Source: Runella aurantiaca | GTDB taxonomy: Bacteria > Bacteroidota > Bacteroidia > Cytophagales > Spirosomataceae | DNA length: 64,000 nt | Reading direction: 5' to 3' | NCBI RefSeq assembly: GCF_003339505.1 | Contig: NZ_QPIW01000004.1 | Span: 62,001 to 126,000 of the forward strand | Shown here: in pieces, positions 8,042 through 15,386 of the stretch | Layout of the letters: the number at the start of each line of letters is the position of its first letter | How positions within the stretch are numbered: position 1 is the first letter of the stretch | Made by a program: the position numbers and the translations under genes | The notes under the pieces: model-generated | Databases searched by the model: none | The model's input: only the letters and a program-made list of their open reading frames with translations | What the model was told of the DNA's origin: nothing

Positions 8042-9055
8042 TTATAAATTAACACCTTTCATTGATGCTGCGTCATATCTTGCACCATTATCTGTTCCCA
8101 ATGGAATGATTTTTTCCAATTGGTTCAAATCTTCTTGCGTTAACGAAATGCCTGCTGCTGCTATATTTTCTTCCACATATTTCACACGTTTTGTGCCCGG
8201 AATTGGCGTGTGCCCTTTTGCAACAACCCAGGCAATGGCCAATTGTGCGGAAGTGATATTTTTTTCAGCTGCTACTTTTTTAATTTCATTTACCAACTCT
8301 ACATTTTTGTAAAATTGCTCACCTTGAAATTTGGGTATAAATTTTCGGAAATCATTTTCTCTAAAATCTTGTGGCTTTTGTATTTCACCATTTAAAAACC
8401 CTCTTCCAACTGGTGAATAGGCAATTAGACTGATACCTAAGTCTTTCAGCGTATCCAAAATGCCCAATTCTTCAATTTGTCTTTCAAACAATGAATATTC
8501 GGACTGCACTGCCGTAAGCGGGTGAACTTGGTGTGCTTTTCTGATAGTTTCAGAACTTACTTCCGAAAGTCCGATATATTTTACTTTCCCTTCTTTTACC
8601 AATTCGCCCATTGCTTCTACAGTTTCTTCAATTGGTGTATTAGTGTCCAATCGATGCAGATAATACAAATCGATATAATCTGTACCCAAATTTTTTAATG
8701 AACGCTCTACAGCTTTTTTTACATAACTTTTACTGCCATTTATAGCAGCCCAGTTAGCTTGTCCGTTATCGTCGATTTCAAAACCAAATTTTGTGGCTAT
8801 AATATATTTTTCTCTGTTGCCATCGATGGCTTTTGCAATCAGCGTTTCGTTAAGAAAAGGACCATATATATCTGCCGTATCCAAGAACTTACCGCCCAAC
8901 TCTAATGAACGATGAATGGTAGCAATTGCTTCTTTTTCATCTGCTTTTCCATAGATGTCTCCTCCGAAACCTGTGGTCATGCCCATACAACCAAGACCGA
9001 TTGCAGGAACTACTAATCCCTGACTTCCTAATTTTACTTCTTTAATGTTGCTCAT
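8042..9055 (-). CDS. Aldo/keto reductase
   Basis: About 337 residues from the ATG at 9055, which gives the standard family N-terminus (MSNIKEVKLGSQGLVV). The longer frame from 9139 adds 28 non-conserved residues. Family features: GLGCMGMT, catalytic DTADIYG with Asp and Tyr, IATKFG with the Lys, and YYLHRLD with the His; the C-terminal IPGTKRVKYVEEN binds the NADP phosphate. It belongs to the AKR13-like group of NADPH-dependent reductases acting on aldehydes or ketones. It is the first gene of a minus-strand run ending in the esterase and DUF5131 genes. Confidence 0.9.
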   Translation of the reverse strand: MSNIKEVKLGSQGLVVPAIGLGCMGMTTGFGGDIYGKADEKEAIATIHRSLELGGKFLDTADIYGPFLNETLIAKAIDGNREKYIIATKFGFEIDDNGQANWAAINGSKSYVKKAVERSLKNLGTDYIDLYYLHRLDTNTPIEETVEAMGELVKEGKVKYIGLSEVSSETIRKAHQVHPLTAVQSEYSLFERQIEELGILDTLKDLGISLIAYSPVGRGFLNGEIQKPQDFRENDFRKFIPKFQGEQFYKNVELVNEIKKVAAEKNITSAQLAIAWVVAKGHTPIPGTKRVKYVEENIAAAGISLTQEDLNQLEKIIPLGTDNGARYDAASMKGVNL

Positions 9056-9348
9056 AAAATGTTTGCTTTTAATATTCTTGGCAAAGGTCAAACTATGGTT
9101 TCTGAAAAAAGTATCTAAATCAGGCGATGTTGTATCCAAATGAGAGGTTACTATTTTAATGTTTAAATTTTAGATGTGATTGGATTTTTGAAAATTCAGT
9201 CAGTTCTTGTTTGCCCCGCGGTCGGTTAGGGCTGCCACCAACTCTCCAAATAGATGCTACTTTATTTATGTGAAAAGTTATCAAACGGTAGCAGCAAGGT
9301 AAATCTAGTAAAATAGCCTAGTGAATGAATGAGGGAGAAGCAAACAAA

Positions 9349-9376
9349 AAAGCCCTAAAATTGATTTTAGGGCTTT
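9349..9376. terminator. Terminator of tRNA-Ser
   Basis: A 12-bp perfect stem AAAGCCCTAAAA (9349-9360) / TTTTAGGGCTTT (9365-9376) with loop TTGA. On the minus strand it lies 50 bp past the tRNA 3' end and is followed by a T-rich run, so it acts for the tRNA. Confidence 0.85.
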
Positions 9377-9425
9377 CGGAAATGCGAATGATTTCTTGTA
9401 AGTTGCTAAAAATGAACGAATTGGG

Positions 9426-9512
9426 CAGAGAGAAAGAGATTCGAACTCTCGATACGGTTGCCCGTATACACACTTTCCAGGCGTGCTCCTTCAACCACTC
9501 GGACACCTCTCT
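9426..9512 (-). tRNA. tRNA-Ser (anticodon GGA)
   Basis: 87 nt. The 7-bp acceptor stem pairs AGAGAGG with TCTCTCT, the T-arm has TTCGAAT in the loop, the anticodon loop reads CTGGAAA with GGA at positions 34-36, and a long variable arm typical of serine tRNAs is present. CCA is not encoded (CCC follows the discriminator G). Confidence 0.93.
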
Positions 9513-9527
9513 GTTTATTTCAGGCTG

Positions 9528-9558
9528 CAAAACTAATCCAAAGTAGGCGGACACACAA
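9528..9558 (-). promoter_or_regulatory. Bacteroidota-type promoter for tRNA-Ser
   Basis: On the minus strand a TAGTTTTG box (TAnnTTTG consensus, plus-strand 9528-9535) is preceded at 19 bp by TTGT. It ends 15 bp before the tRNA 5' end. Confidence 0.55.
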
Positions 9559-9695
9559 CTATTACCGACAGAATTTAAGGGTATCTACGAAAAGAAGCGG
9601 CACTACTGAAAGCAAATGATTTATGGTTTAATGAGTATTTAGGCGGGTGAAATGGATTTCTTTGTAGAATTCACTTTTTTAATGAACGTATTGGA

Positions 9696-10520
9696 ATGAA
9701 AATGAGCTGCTTATCGGTGTCATTATTCGCGGCTATCATGAATAATGAAATGACCATACCAGAATATGCCCGACTTTGCAAAAATCTGGGCCTTGACGGT
9801 TTTGATTTGGGTAGTACTTTAATTAAAAATCACACACCCAAGTACATTGCTCAGCTAAAAAATGAGATTGCCGAAGAAGGTATTCCGCTAATAATGATTA
9901 CGACTTACCCCGATTTTACGCATTCGGAGCATTTGCAGCGGGAGAGAGAGTTTGATTTTTTGGTGCACGACATCGCGTTGGCCTCCGCCTTGGGGGCAAA
10001 ATTCGTACGCGTAACCGCCGGGCAGGCGCATCCCAATACCCGCGAGGATGAGGGCATACGGTGGGCCATCGAATACCTAAAAAAGGCAGCTCCCGTGGCC
10101 GACAAATACGGCATCAGGCTCGTGTACGAAAACCACGCCAAGCCCGGCGCGTGGGAGTATATCGACTTTAGCCATCCTCCCGCCATTTTTTTGCAGATTG
10201 CCGAAGGCCTACGCGAAACGTCGGTCCGGATTAATTTTGATACCGCCAATATTTTAGCCGCAGGGTACGCAGATACCATTGAAATCCTCGACGCCGTTTT
10301 TGATAAAGTATTGACCATTCATGTAGCCGAAACCGCCACATTTGGACAATTGCAACCCGTTGCGCTAGGGACAGGAATCGTACCTTTTGGGGAGATATTT
10401 AGCTACCTAAAATCCAAAAATTTTGACGGATGGCTTTGTTTGGAAGAGTGGGCCAACAAAGGAAAAGAAGGCATCCAAGAAAGCGTAACATTTGCCCGTC
10501 GGACTTGGGCAGAGGCCTGA
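9696..10520 (+). CDS. Sugar phosphate isomerase/epimerase-like TIM-barrel protein
   Basis: 274 residues of the AP-endonuclease-2 / xylose-isomerase-like TIM barrel. Candidate metal ligands follow the family pattern: Glu in LVYENHAK, Asp in INFDTAN, His in IHVAETA and the terminal Glu in GWLCLEEW. No signal peptide is seen, so it is probably cytoplasmic. The family includes tagatose-3-epimerases, inosose dehydratases and hydroxypyruvate isomerases; the exact substrate cannot be read. The sulfatase gene starts 41 bp downstream on the same strand, which suggests a joint role in catabolism of a sulfated or plant polysaccharide (inference). Confidence 0.85.
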   Translation: MKMSCLSVSLFAAIMNNEMTIPEYARLCKNLGLDGFDLGSTLIKNHTPKYIAQLKNEIAEEGIPLIMITTYPDFTHSEHLQREREFDFLVHDIALASALGAKFVRVTAGQAHPNTREDEGIRWAIEYLKKAAPVADKYGIRLVYENHAKPGAWEYIDFSHPPAIFLQIAEGLRETSVRINFDTANILAAGYADTIEILDAVFDKVLTIHVAETATFGQLQPVALGTGIVPFGEIFSYLKSKNFDGWLCLEEWANKGKEGIQESVTFARRTWAEA

Positions 10521-10561
10521 CATAGGCTAAAATCATTCACTTTTAACCTCCTAGTTTCAAG

Positions 10562-12109
10562 ATGAAATTCAGCAATAGCCTTTTTATTAGCATTTGGGCT
10601 TTGATAGGCCTTTTGGGTTTTAGGTCTTACTTTTCGGGTAATAAAATCAACAGAGGGGAGAAACCAACCTTTGCTCTACCAAACATCATTGTTATTTTGG
10701 CCGACGATTTGGGCTATGGTGATTTGCAGTGTTACAACCCTGATTCGCAGATACCGACACCTCATCTTAACCAATTGAGTCAGACAGGCCTTCGGTTTAC
10801 CGATGCTCATTCGAGCTCGTCGGTTTGCTCACCAACTCGTTATGGGCTTTTGACGGGCCGCTACGCTTTTCGGTCGCCTTTAAAGAAAGGAGTCTTGGGG
10901 GGCTTTTCTCCACCATTGATTGAAAACGAACGACTTACCATTGCCGATTTGCTCAAGAATGCGGGTTATCAAACCGCCGTGATTGGTAAATGGCATTTGG
11001 GGCTTGAGTGGCCTCTTCAAAATGGTGCAATGCCACCGCCTCGCTCAGAGCCCGATGTGTGGCCCACGGGCAATGGCCTGAATATTCAGGCGGATTTGAT
11101 ACAAGGACCCAAGGATTTGGGGTTTAATTACAGCTATATTATTCCGTCTTCTTTGGATATACCGCCTTATCTCTACCTCGAAAATGGCAAACCCACCGAA
11201 CGAGAAATCGTGGAATTGGCGGGAAATAACGAACCGAGGGGCGTGTTTTGGAGAACGGGCCCCGCAGGTAAAGGCTTTAAAGTAGAAAATACGTTGGATA
11301 TTTTGGGACAAAAAGCGCAGCAATACATGACCGAAATGAGTAAGCAGAAAAAGCCCTTTTTTCTGTATTTGCCACTGACGAGCCCTCATACCCCTTGGGT
11401 TCCGTCAAAGGAGTTTCGGGCCAAATCCAACGCGGGTATTTACGGAGATTTTGTGATGCATACCGATTTTGTGGTTGGAGAGGTGTTGGCGAAACTGGAA
11501 GCGTTGGGGTTAAAAGAAAACACCCTTGTCATCTTCACTTCCGACAACGGAGCAGACTGGAAGCCCAGTGACAAGGAAAAATTCCCCAAGCATCGGGCAA
11601 ACTATGGGTACCGAGGTCAAAAATCGGATGTTTGGGAAGGCGGTCATCGGATTCCTTTTCTGGTCAGTTGGCCCCAAGCAATCCATAAAACCCGTACCCT
11701 TGACCATACCCTCTGCCTCACCGATTTGATGGCTACTTTTGCTTCTCTCACCAGCCAGACGCTACCCGCAAATGCAGGCCAAGACAGTTTTGATTTCTCC
11801 AAACTCCTGACAACCTCACCCACCAAAAAGCCGGTACGGCCCAGTATTATTCATCATTCAATTGATGGAATGTTTGCCATTCGGTCGGGAAAGTGGAAAT
11901 ATATTGACGGCGCGGGCAGTGGTGGCTGGTCAAAAGGGCCAACGAATGATAGAAACCCTGCCTTGTCCGCTCAACTGTATGACCTTGAAAAAGATTCAGC
12001 TGAAACCAATAATTTAATGGACACTTACCCGAAAATCGCGGCCAATCTGCGTGCTTTATTAAAACAACAACAACAAAACGGTTATACCCGAAACGGCGCA
12101 AAAAAGTAA
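10562..12109 (+). CDS. Type I sulfatase (arylsulfatase family), exported
   Basis: 515 residues. An N-terminal hydrophobic segment (residues 8-20) is a probable signal peptide or anchor. The formylglycine site is Cys89 in CSPTRYGLLTGRY (C-x-P-x-R), so activation needs a sulfatase-maturating enzyme that is not in this window. Metal ligands Asp48-Asp49 (ADDLGYGD), the later VIFTSDNGAD and the KWHLG motif complete the active site. It hydrolyses sulfate esters, probably from a polysaccharide, in the periplasm. Operon with the upstream isomerase-like gene. Confidence 0.92.
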   Translation: MKFSNSLFISIWALIGLLGFRSYFSGNKINRGEKPTFALPNIIVILADDLGYGDLQCYNPDSQIPTPHLNQLSQTGLRFTDAHSSSSVCSPTRYGLLTGRYAFRSPLKKGVLGGFSPPLIENERLTIADLLKNAGYQTAVIGKWHLGLEWPLQNGAMPPPRSEPDVWPTGNGLNIQADLIQGPKDLGFNYSYIIPSSLDIPPYLYLENGKPTEREIVELAGNNEPRGVFWRTGPAGKGFKVENTLDILGQKAQQYMTEMSKQKKPFFLYLPLTSPHTPWVPSKEFRAKSNAGIYGDFVMHTDFVVGEVLAKLEALGLKENTLVIFTSDNGADWKPSDKEKFPKHRANYGYRGQKSDVWEGGHRIPFLVSWPQAIHKTRTLDHTLCLTDLMATFASLTSQTLPANAGQDSFDFSKLLTTSPTKKPVRPSIIHHSIDGMFAIRSGKWKYIDGAGSGGWSKGPTNDRNPALSAQLYDLEKDSAETNNLMDTYPKIAANLRALLKQQQQNGYTRNGAKK

Positions 12110-12214
12110 ACTTTCTCTAAGTTAGAAGTGCGAGACAGGTTTTGTGAAATGCTGGGATGATATTTTTGGAAAAAATGAGTTTGCGATTTTTCGGCTTGTG
12201 CCCCATTTTGCAAA

Positions 12215-12307
12215 AGGGCTAAAAAGTAAAAAGCCCCAAAACACTTGGTTTTGAGGCTTTTAGCGTTTCCGCAGAGCGATTTTGTGACCCATAGGGGAAT
12301 CGAACCC
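12215..12307. repeat. attL: 93-bp direct repeat with tRNA-Glu 3' fragment
   Basis: Perfect direct repeat of 20755-20847 (offset 8540). It contains a copy of the tRNA-Glu terminator hairpin (12229-12261) and 23 bp of the tRNA 3' end (12285-12307). After 12307 the match to the tRNA stops. This is the displaced half-site left when the island integrated. Confidence 0.93.
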
Positions 12308-12348
12308 TTTATTGATTATCAGGTACTTACAGACTAAAATCTAAACAG

Positions 12349-12485
12349 CGTACTGTAAAACGTACTGTTTTTTGAATATGTACATTCTGAATATTATCCT
12401 TAAAATAAATATAAGTATCTGTTTATCAGTACGTTATTCAAAATTTAGTACACTAGATTTAACGTACTGTGAAATGTACTGTAAA
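12349..12485. repeat. Left-end CGTACTGT repeats (candidate integrase arm sites)
   Basis: Copies at 12349 (CGTACTGTAAAA), 12361 (CGTACTGTTTTT), 12463 (CGTACTGTGAAA) and 12475 (TGTACTGTAAA), plus an inverted copy CAGTACGTTA at 12427-12436. The direct copies form two pairs, each with exactly 12-bp spacing. The same word occurs in opposite orientation at the right end of the element. Confidence 0.7.
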
Positions 12486-12498
12486 TTGTAGTAGTTAA

Positions 12499-12834
12499 TC
12501 AGCCTAGTTCACTAGTGACAAGTTTAAGAAGTTCTTTTTTGTCCATTGTACTTTGCTCCGATTTATCATAGATGGTGACCAAATAAACAGTTTGGTCATT
12601 GGCCGATTCATCTACAAAATAGGTAATCACTCTAAAGCCTCCACTTTTGCCCTTTCCCTTACTTTCGCTTGCCATTCTGACTTTATACAGCCCTGCACCT
12701 AAACTTTGTCCCTGTGTCGGATTTTGGGATAAAGCTTCCCCTAAACTTACAATTTCGTCTATGAGGCTAGAATGTTTTTTTATGAGTCGTTTTACTTTAC
12801 GGTCGAAACTTGAAAAGGTTCTTACCTTAGCCAT
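12499..12834 (-). CDS. RelE/ParE-superfamily toxin
   Basis: 111 residues with the compact RelE-like layout: basic N-terminal helix (FDRKVKRLIKKH), GAGLYKVRMASESKGKGKSGGFRVITYF core and a final VTIYDKSEQSTMDKKELLKLV. The KGKGKSGGFRVI strand is typical of RelE/HigB-type mRNA interferases that cleave mRNA on the ribosome. It is last in a three-gene minus-strand operon and overlaps the antitoxin gene by 8 bp, so translation is coupled. Likely an addiction module that stabilises the island. Confidence 0.82.
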   Translation of the reverse strand: MAKVRTFSSFDRKVKRLIKKHSSLIDEIVSLGEALSQNPTQGQSLGAGLYKVRMASESKGKGKSGGFRVITYFVDESANDQTVYLVTIYDKSEQSTMDKKELLKLVTSELG

Positions 12835-13036
12835 TTTTAAGTTCAGTTATAAGTTCAGATAATGGCCGCGTTTCGGCTTTACCTTTTTTTAATAACTTCA
12901 CTTGTTCGATGCTTTCGTTCAAAGCTGAAAGTGAAATATCAATTGTTTCTTCACTTTCAATGAGTCGCTTCACTTCCTGCTGTACCTTCTTGGGTAAAGC
13001 CTTGTACACTTCATAAAAACCTTGTGCTGTGCTCAT
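12827..13036 (-). CDS. Antitoxin of the RelE-like module
   Basis: 69 residues, largely helical, with an N-terminal helix pair (FYEVYKALPKKVQQEVKRLIE) and a charged C-terminal tail that would wrap the toxin. No classic DNA-binding motif is obvious, which fits the presence of a separate XRE regulator just upstream. Overlaps the toxin gene by 8 bp and the XRE gene by 4 bp (ATGA). Called from position and size more than from sequence similarity. Confidence 0.7.
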   Translation of the reverse strand: MSTAQGFYEVYKALPKKVQQEVKRLIESEETIDISLSALNESIEQVKLLKKGKAETRPLSELITELKNG

Positions 13037-13458
13037 GGCATTTGTTTTTTTATTAATTCTATTAACTCACGTTGTGACGTAATCAGTTCATTTACTTTAG
13101 ATTCTATGGCTGATAGTCTTTTGTTGGTTTTATCTTCCTCATTATGAATATCAATCATTTTGTTGTGGTCATCGGTCAAAATACCTAAAACACTGTGCAT
13201 TATCTCATACTTCTTTTCCAGTGTTTTTATGTATTCAGAGTCACTAGAAGCATTGTCTCCTATTTTTTCTCCCAACAATACCGAAACACTAACACCAAGA
13301 ATTTCAGCTATCTGGTATAATCGACTTACTGTCAGTGCCGTTTTCCCCTTTTCTATCTGAAAATAGGCAGATTGACCAATATTTAACCGTTCAGCCATGT
13401 CGTATTGAGATAGATTTTTCTCATTACGGATTTGTGCAATTCTATCAAAGACTTCCAT
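13033..13458 (-). CDS. XRE-family regulator with coiled-coil tail
   Basis: 141 residues. Residues 5-65 are an XRE helix-turn-helix (LSQYDMAERLNIGQSAYFQIEKG), then a linker and a predicted coiled coil (about 75-140) of heptad-like EKKYEIM...NKRLSAIESKVNELI. First gene of the toxin-antitoxin operon, read divergently from the small gene at 13573, with a near-perfect palindrome in between that is its likely operator. It probably acts as the lysogeny-type or TA regulator of the island. Confidence 0.85.
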   Translation of the reverse strand: MEVFDRIAQIRNEKNLSQYDMAERLNIGQSAYFQIEKGKTALTVSRLYQIAEILGVSVSVLLGEKIGDNASSDSEYIKTLEKKYEIMHSVLGILTDDHNKMIDIHNEEDKTNKRLSAIESKVNELITSQRELIELIKKQMP

Positions 13459-13505
13459 ACATACAAAATTAAAACAAAATAGAAATCGGATTGAATAATA
13501 TTTTA

Positions 13506-13538
13506 GATTAAATGATTGTATATAACAATCGTTTAATC
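13506..13538. promoter_or_regulatory. 14-bp palindromic operator between divergent genes
   Basis: Arms GATTAAATGATTGT (13506-13519) and ACAATCGTTTAATC (13525-13538) are reverse complements with one mismatch and a 5-bp ATATA centre. It lies in the middle of the 114-bp gap between the divergent XRE regulator and the small HTH gene and is placed to control both. Confidence 0.7.
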
Positions 13539-13572
13539 TTTATTTGCAATCAAACAAACGTTTTTAAAGATT

Positions 13573-13788
13573 ATGGAACTAGTCACTCAAACCACTTTAC
13601 AAAAAATAGTCAATGAGTATGAGGAACGTACTGCATTGAAATTCAAGCCCGATGAACGTTTTTATGAACGTATCGAAATTAACCCCAAACGTTTTTGGCA
13701 ATTGGTAAAAGGGAAAAAACGACCTACTTATGATGAAGCCGTAAACCTTACTAAATACTTTGATTTACCCTTAACAGACCTTTTTTAA
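13573..13788 (+). CDS. Small HTH-like protein
   Basis: 71 residues. The pattern KFKPDERFYERIEINPKRF WQLVKGKKRPTYDEA and a C-terminal LTKYFDLPLTDLF resembles the truncated Cro-like helix-turn-helix proteins that precede integrases in Bacteroidota elements. It is divergent from the XRE gene and upstream of the recombinase, so it may act as excisionase or regulator. The family assignment is tentative. Confidence 0.65.
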   Translation: MELVTQTTLQKIVNEYEERTALKFKPDERFYERIEINPKRFWQLVKGKKRPTYDEAVNLTKYFDLPLTDLF

Positions 13789-13790
13789 AA

Positions 13791-13820
13791 AACCCTACAC
13801 CGTTGGCGCGGTAGTAGGGC
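13791..13820 (-). terminator. Hairpin upstream of the integrase gene
   Basis: Stem CCCTAC-ACCG (13793-13802) with CGGT-A-GTAGGG (13809-13819). A six-base T-run follows on the minus strand, so as a terminator it would stop leftward transcription; on the plus strand it sits in the leader of the integrase gene and may attenuate it. Confidence 0.5.
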
Positions 13821-13856
13821 TTAACTATTTCACAATCAGGCAATAATTGTAAAACT

Positions 13857-15071
13857 ATGGCAAATTTAAGAAAAAAAGTATCTGCCAACCCTAAACCCTA
13901 TTTTAAGACAAGGGTAAACCACCTACACATGGCGGTCAAATTTGGGGGAAAAGAAAGCAACTATCGGAGTATAGGGATAAAGATAGAAGACGGTGAGCGA
14001 TGGCATAACGCAACCCGTACGATTATTCCCAATGACCAAAAGACTGCACTTGTCAGGCAGATAGAAACCGATTTGAACGAAATCTATTACACGTTCAAAG
14101 CTAAACGGCAAAGTATCAATGCAAATATGTTGCTTGACTATGTAACCAATAAAAGGGACTGGACAAACGACATCCCCAATTTATTGGGCTGTATTGATGC
14201 GTATATCGAAAGCCGTAAAGATGAACTGACAAGTGGATTAATCAGTAAAATAACCTTTGGACGTTTTGCAGTACGCAGAATCAATACCGCTGAATTTTTG
14301 ACCCGAAAGTACAAAACGCATTATCTACCGTTAGACCAACTACAGCCAATCATTTGTACAGAGTATAAAACCTTCTTGAAAACTCAAAAGAAGTACGGGA
14401 AAGAAGTCATAAACAAAGATTTAGGCTTTATGAAACGGGTTTTACGGTTTGCTGTTATGAATGGTTGGACGGAAAGAAATGTATTTGAATCCTACAAAGC
14501 AGAGCCTGTAGAACGAAATATTAAAGCCCTTAACATTACGGAATTACGGCAAATTGAGCAATTAGAAAACTTAGACCCTACTACTGATAAAGTGCGTTGG
14601 GCTTTCGTTTTTTCCTGCTATTCAGGGCTGAATCATTCCGATTTGAGGGTGTTACGACCCATACATTTAGAAAAACTTTCCGATTCAATAACGGTACTGA
14701 GACAACCCCGAACCAAGAACGGTAAAGGGCGTGTAGTACCACTACCGCCGCCTGCTTTGAAAATACTTGAAATGTATTCCGAGCATTGTAAAAAAACGGG
14801 TTTCCTGTTACCTACTGAACTTCCACAGGATGCCAACGACCGGCTAAAAGTGATACAGGCACAAATGAAGTTTAAACGTTTTCTGCTTACTACTCGTATC
14901 GGTCGTTCAACGTTTTCTACGCTTTTGGCAAATTTGGGCGTGCCAACGGACATTCTAAAAAATGCAACCGGCCACACCAATACAAGTACACTCCTAAAGC
15001 ATTACGCCAAATACCACGATGAAACTACTATCAACGCGGTAAATGAAGCCTGGACAAAACTCATACCTTAA
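13857..15071 (+). CDS. int: Tyrosine recombinase (island integrase)
   Basis: 404 residues with the Bacteroidota layout: Arm-DNA-binding N-terminus (1-100), SAM-like core-binding domain (110-210) and catalytic domain (215-400). The nucleophile Tyr383 (KHYAKY) and the GH motif (NATGHTNTSTLL) are present. Two usual catalytic positions differ: the first Arg, expected in SGL-R-xSD, is Asn259 (SGLNHSD), and the HxxR box reads R347-IG-R350. Loss of the first Arg is known in IntDOT-like enzymes, but the His change is less usual. It lies close to attL and presumably performs site-specific integration into tRNA-Glu. Confidence 0.9.
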   Translation: MANLRKKVSANPKPYFKTRVNHLHMAVKFGGKESNYRSIGIKIEDGERWHNATRTIIPNDQKTALVRQIETDLNEIYYTFKAKRQSINANMLLDYVTNKRDWTNDIPNLLGCIDAYIESRKDELTSGLISKITFGRFAVRRINTAEFLTRKYKTHYLPLDQLQPIICTEYKTFLKTQKKYGKEVINKDLGFMKRVLRFAVMNGWTERNVFESYKAEPVERNIKALNITELRQIEQLENLDPTTDKVRWAFVFSCYSGLNHSDLRVLRPIHLEKLSDSITVLRQPRTKNGKGRVVPLPPPALKILEMYSEHCKKTGFLLPTELPQDANDRLKVIQAQMKFKRFLLTTRIGRSTFSTLLANLGVPTDILKNATGHTNTSTLLKHYAKYHDETTINAVNEAWTKLIP

Positions 15072-15088
15072 TCCTAACAGATACAACT

Positions 15089-15295
15089 ATGCAAAATTCA
15101 ATGCTACAGATACCCCAAATAAAGGCACTGGACGGACTTTATACCGAACTCAAAACAGAATTACCCGAACCATTATTTGATAAGGTCATAAACGTGCATT
15201 TTGACATTATAGAGCGATTTAGGATTCAGATGGAAATCACAGAATTCCTAACTGCTAAAATGGTCAGAATGGCTGATAAATTATTAGGTGAATAA
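15089..15295 (+). CDS. Small helical protein after the integrase
   Basis: 68 residues, predicted helical, acidic, no recognised domain. It starts 18 bp after the integrase stop, so it is probably co-transcribed, and it is closed by the hairpin at 15298-15327. Small genes in this position are common in Bacteroidota islands; function unknown. Confidence 0.6.
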   Translation: MQNSMLQIPQIKALDGLYTELKTELPEPLFDKVINVHFDIIERFRIQMEITEFLTAKMVRMADKLLGE

Positions 15296-15297
15296 CA

Positions 15298-15330
15298 AAA
15301 AAGACCTGCCAAACGGTAGGTCTTTTTCTA
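15298..15330 (+). terminator. Terminator after the integrase operon
   Basis: A 13-bp stem AAAAAGACCTGCC (15298-15310) / GGTAGGTCTTTTT (15315-15327), with one G-T pair and loop AAAC, and a T-run inside the right arm. It separates the integrase pair from the primase-helicase gene and shows that the long frame from 15288 is not the real start of that gene. Confidence 0.85.
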
Positions 15331-15386
15331 ATGATAAAAATCTTTCAAAATACCTGATTCCCCAATCAGGCCAAAACTTTAAAAGC

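Noticed and set aside
12499-13458. CRISPR or other adaptive immunity near the island TA module
   Set aside because: No regularly spaced repeats and no cas-like proteins in the window.
15288-15386. N-terminal extension of the primase-helicase
   Set aside because: It begins inside the previous gene and crosses a clear terminator hairpin; ATG 15387 is preferred.
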